A stretch of 64,000 nt of DNA from the NCBI GenBank assembly GCA_001403755.1, contig CYUH01000014.1, positions 1-64,000 of the forward strand, in the 5' to 3' direction. The DNA is from Chryseobacterium senegalense. Its GTDB lineage: Bacteria > Bacteroidota > Bacteroidia > Flavobacteriales > Weeksellaceae. The notes below the pieces were generated by a model. That model was given only the letters and a program-made list of their open reading frames with translations, was not told where the DNA came from and did not search any database. Positions 63,823 to 64,000 of this stretch are shown here, piece by piece. Each line of letters begins with the position of its first letter. The first letter of the stretch is position 1. Made by a program: the position numbers and the translations under genes.

Positions 63823-63847
63823 CAAACCCCTATTAAATCTAAAAAAA

Positions 63848-64000
63848 ATGAAAATCTTATTCTATATTAGAAAATCAAAAAAGAACTCTAATAACGTATG
63901 TCCTATAACGTGTAGAATTACATTAGATAAAAGAAAAGAATTCTCTACAGGATTATTTATAAATCCTGATCATTGGAATGCTAAAAAACAGAAAGCCATT
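63848..64000 (+). CDS. Tyrosine recombinase / integrase, N-terminal part
   Basis: The first 51 codons of a gene running off the right edge. The sequence ILFYIRKSKKNSNNVCPITC, RITLDKRKEFSTGLFINPDH and WNAKKQK is the N-terminal arm-binding domain of Bacteroidota site-specific tyrosine recombinases. Its place about 200 bases downstream of tRNA-Val marks the start of a second integrated element. The catalytic domain is outside the window. Confidence 0.85.
   Translation, partial: MKILFYIRKSKKNSNNVCPITCRITLDKRKEFSTGLFINPDHWNAKKQKAI

Overview
The window looks like the chromosome of a low-GC Bacteroidota bacterium of the class Flavobacteriia, most likely Chryseobacterium-like (Weeksellaceae). The supporting evidence is the AT-rich sequence, promoters of the Bacteroidota type (TTTG, about 19 bases, TAnnTTTG), the lack of obvious Shine-Dalgarno sites, family proteins typical of the group (GLPGLI, DUF4835, Rpb6-type omega, flavobacterial LptE), and gene orders such as bamD-rpoZ-coaBC-DUF4835-recN and iscA-sufB-sufC-sufD. 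The genus is an inference.

Region 1 (1-6050) is one end of an integrated mobilizable element. It holds a partial membrane protein gene, a MobA-type relaxase, a MobC-like accessory protein, a candidate oriT with two hairpins, a Toprim primase, a 200-base region with eight TACCT/AGGTA repeats, a VapE-like SF3-type ATPase, an excisionase-like HTH protein and two unrecognised genes. It stops beside a tRNA-Asn gene (6094-6167), a plausible integration site. No integrase is visible here, so it may lie left of the window. Region 9 (63569-64000) is a second such junction: a tRNA-Val gene, its terminator, short repeats and the first 51 codons of a tyrosine recombinase.

Region 2 (6256-12700) holds rseP, two small outer-membrane proteins, a nitrilase-family omega-amidase and a sulfur operon on the minus strand (TauE exporter, MBL-fold/double rhodanese protein, single rhodanese, thioredoxin) with a candidate promoter-operator. 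Region 3 (12713-25100) contains a HerA-like ATPase, a DnaQ-like exonuclease, a tiny predicted gene with its own terminator, lysA, and the run miaB / sigma-54 activator / lptE / TPR protein, followed by a minus-strand group (DUF4126, rnpA, tcdA, tatD).

Region 4 (25177-39046) is core: a TetR regulator, bamD, rpoZ, coaBC, a DUF4835 gene, recN, the divergent fumarases fumC and class I fumarase, prfA and methylmalonyl-CoA mutase. Region 5 (39047-43155) is the suf operon. Region 6 (43306-49268) is an envelope region. Its centre is a probable metal (copper) locus: a Cys-rich secreted protein, a TonB-dependent receptor with two N-terminal HMA domains, and a lipoprotein carrying two copies of an HGxPxHRCDxxVGAP motif. 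This is the most interesting system in the window. Region 7 (49346-57331) has DUF445, pyrD, glyS, a serine hydrolase, sufS, bcp, a cysteine-free endonuclease III homologue and a lone receiver protein. Region 8 (57576-63535) has a DUF885 lipoprotein, an acidic unknown, the exbB-exbD-tonB operon and folC.

Two diverged copies of an extragenic repeat (39085-39175 and 51705-51783) keep a loop sequence while their hairpin stems change in a compensatory way. No CRISPR array, rRNA gene or complete insertion sequence was seen.
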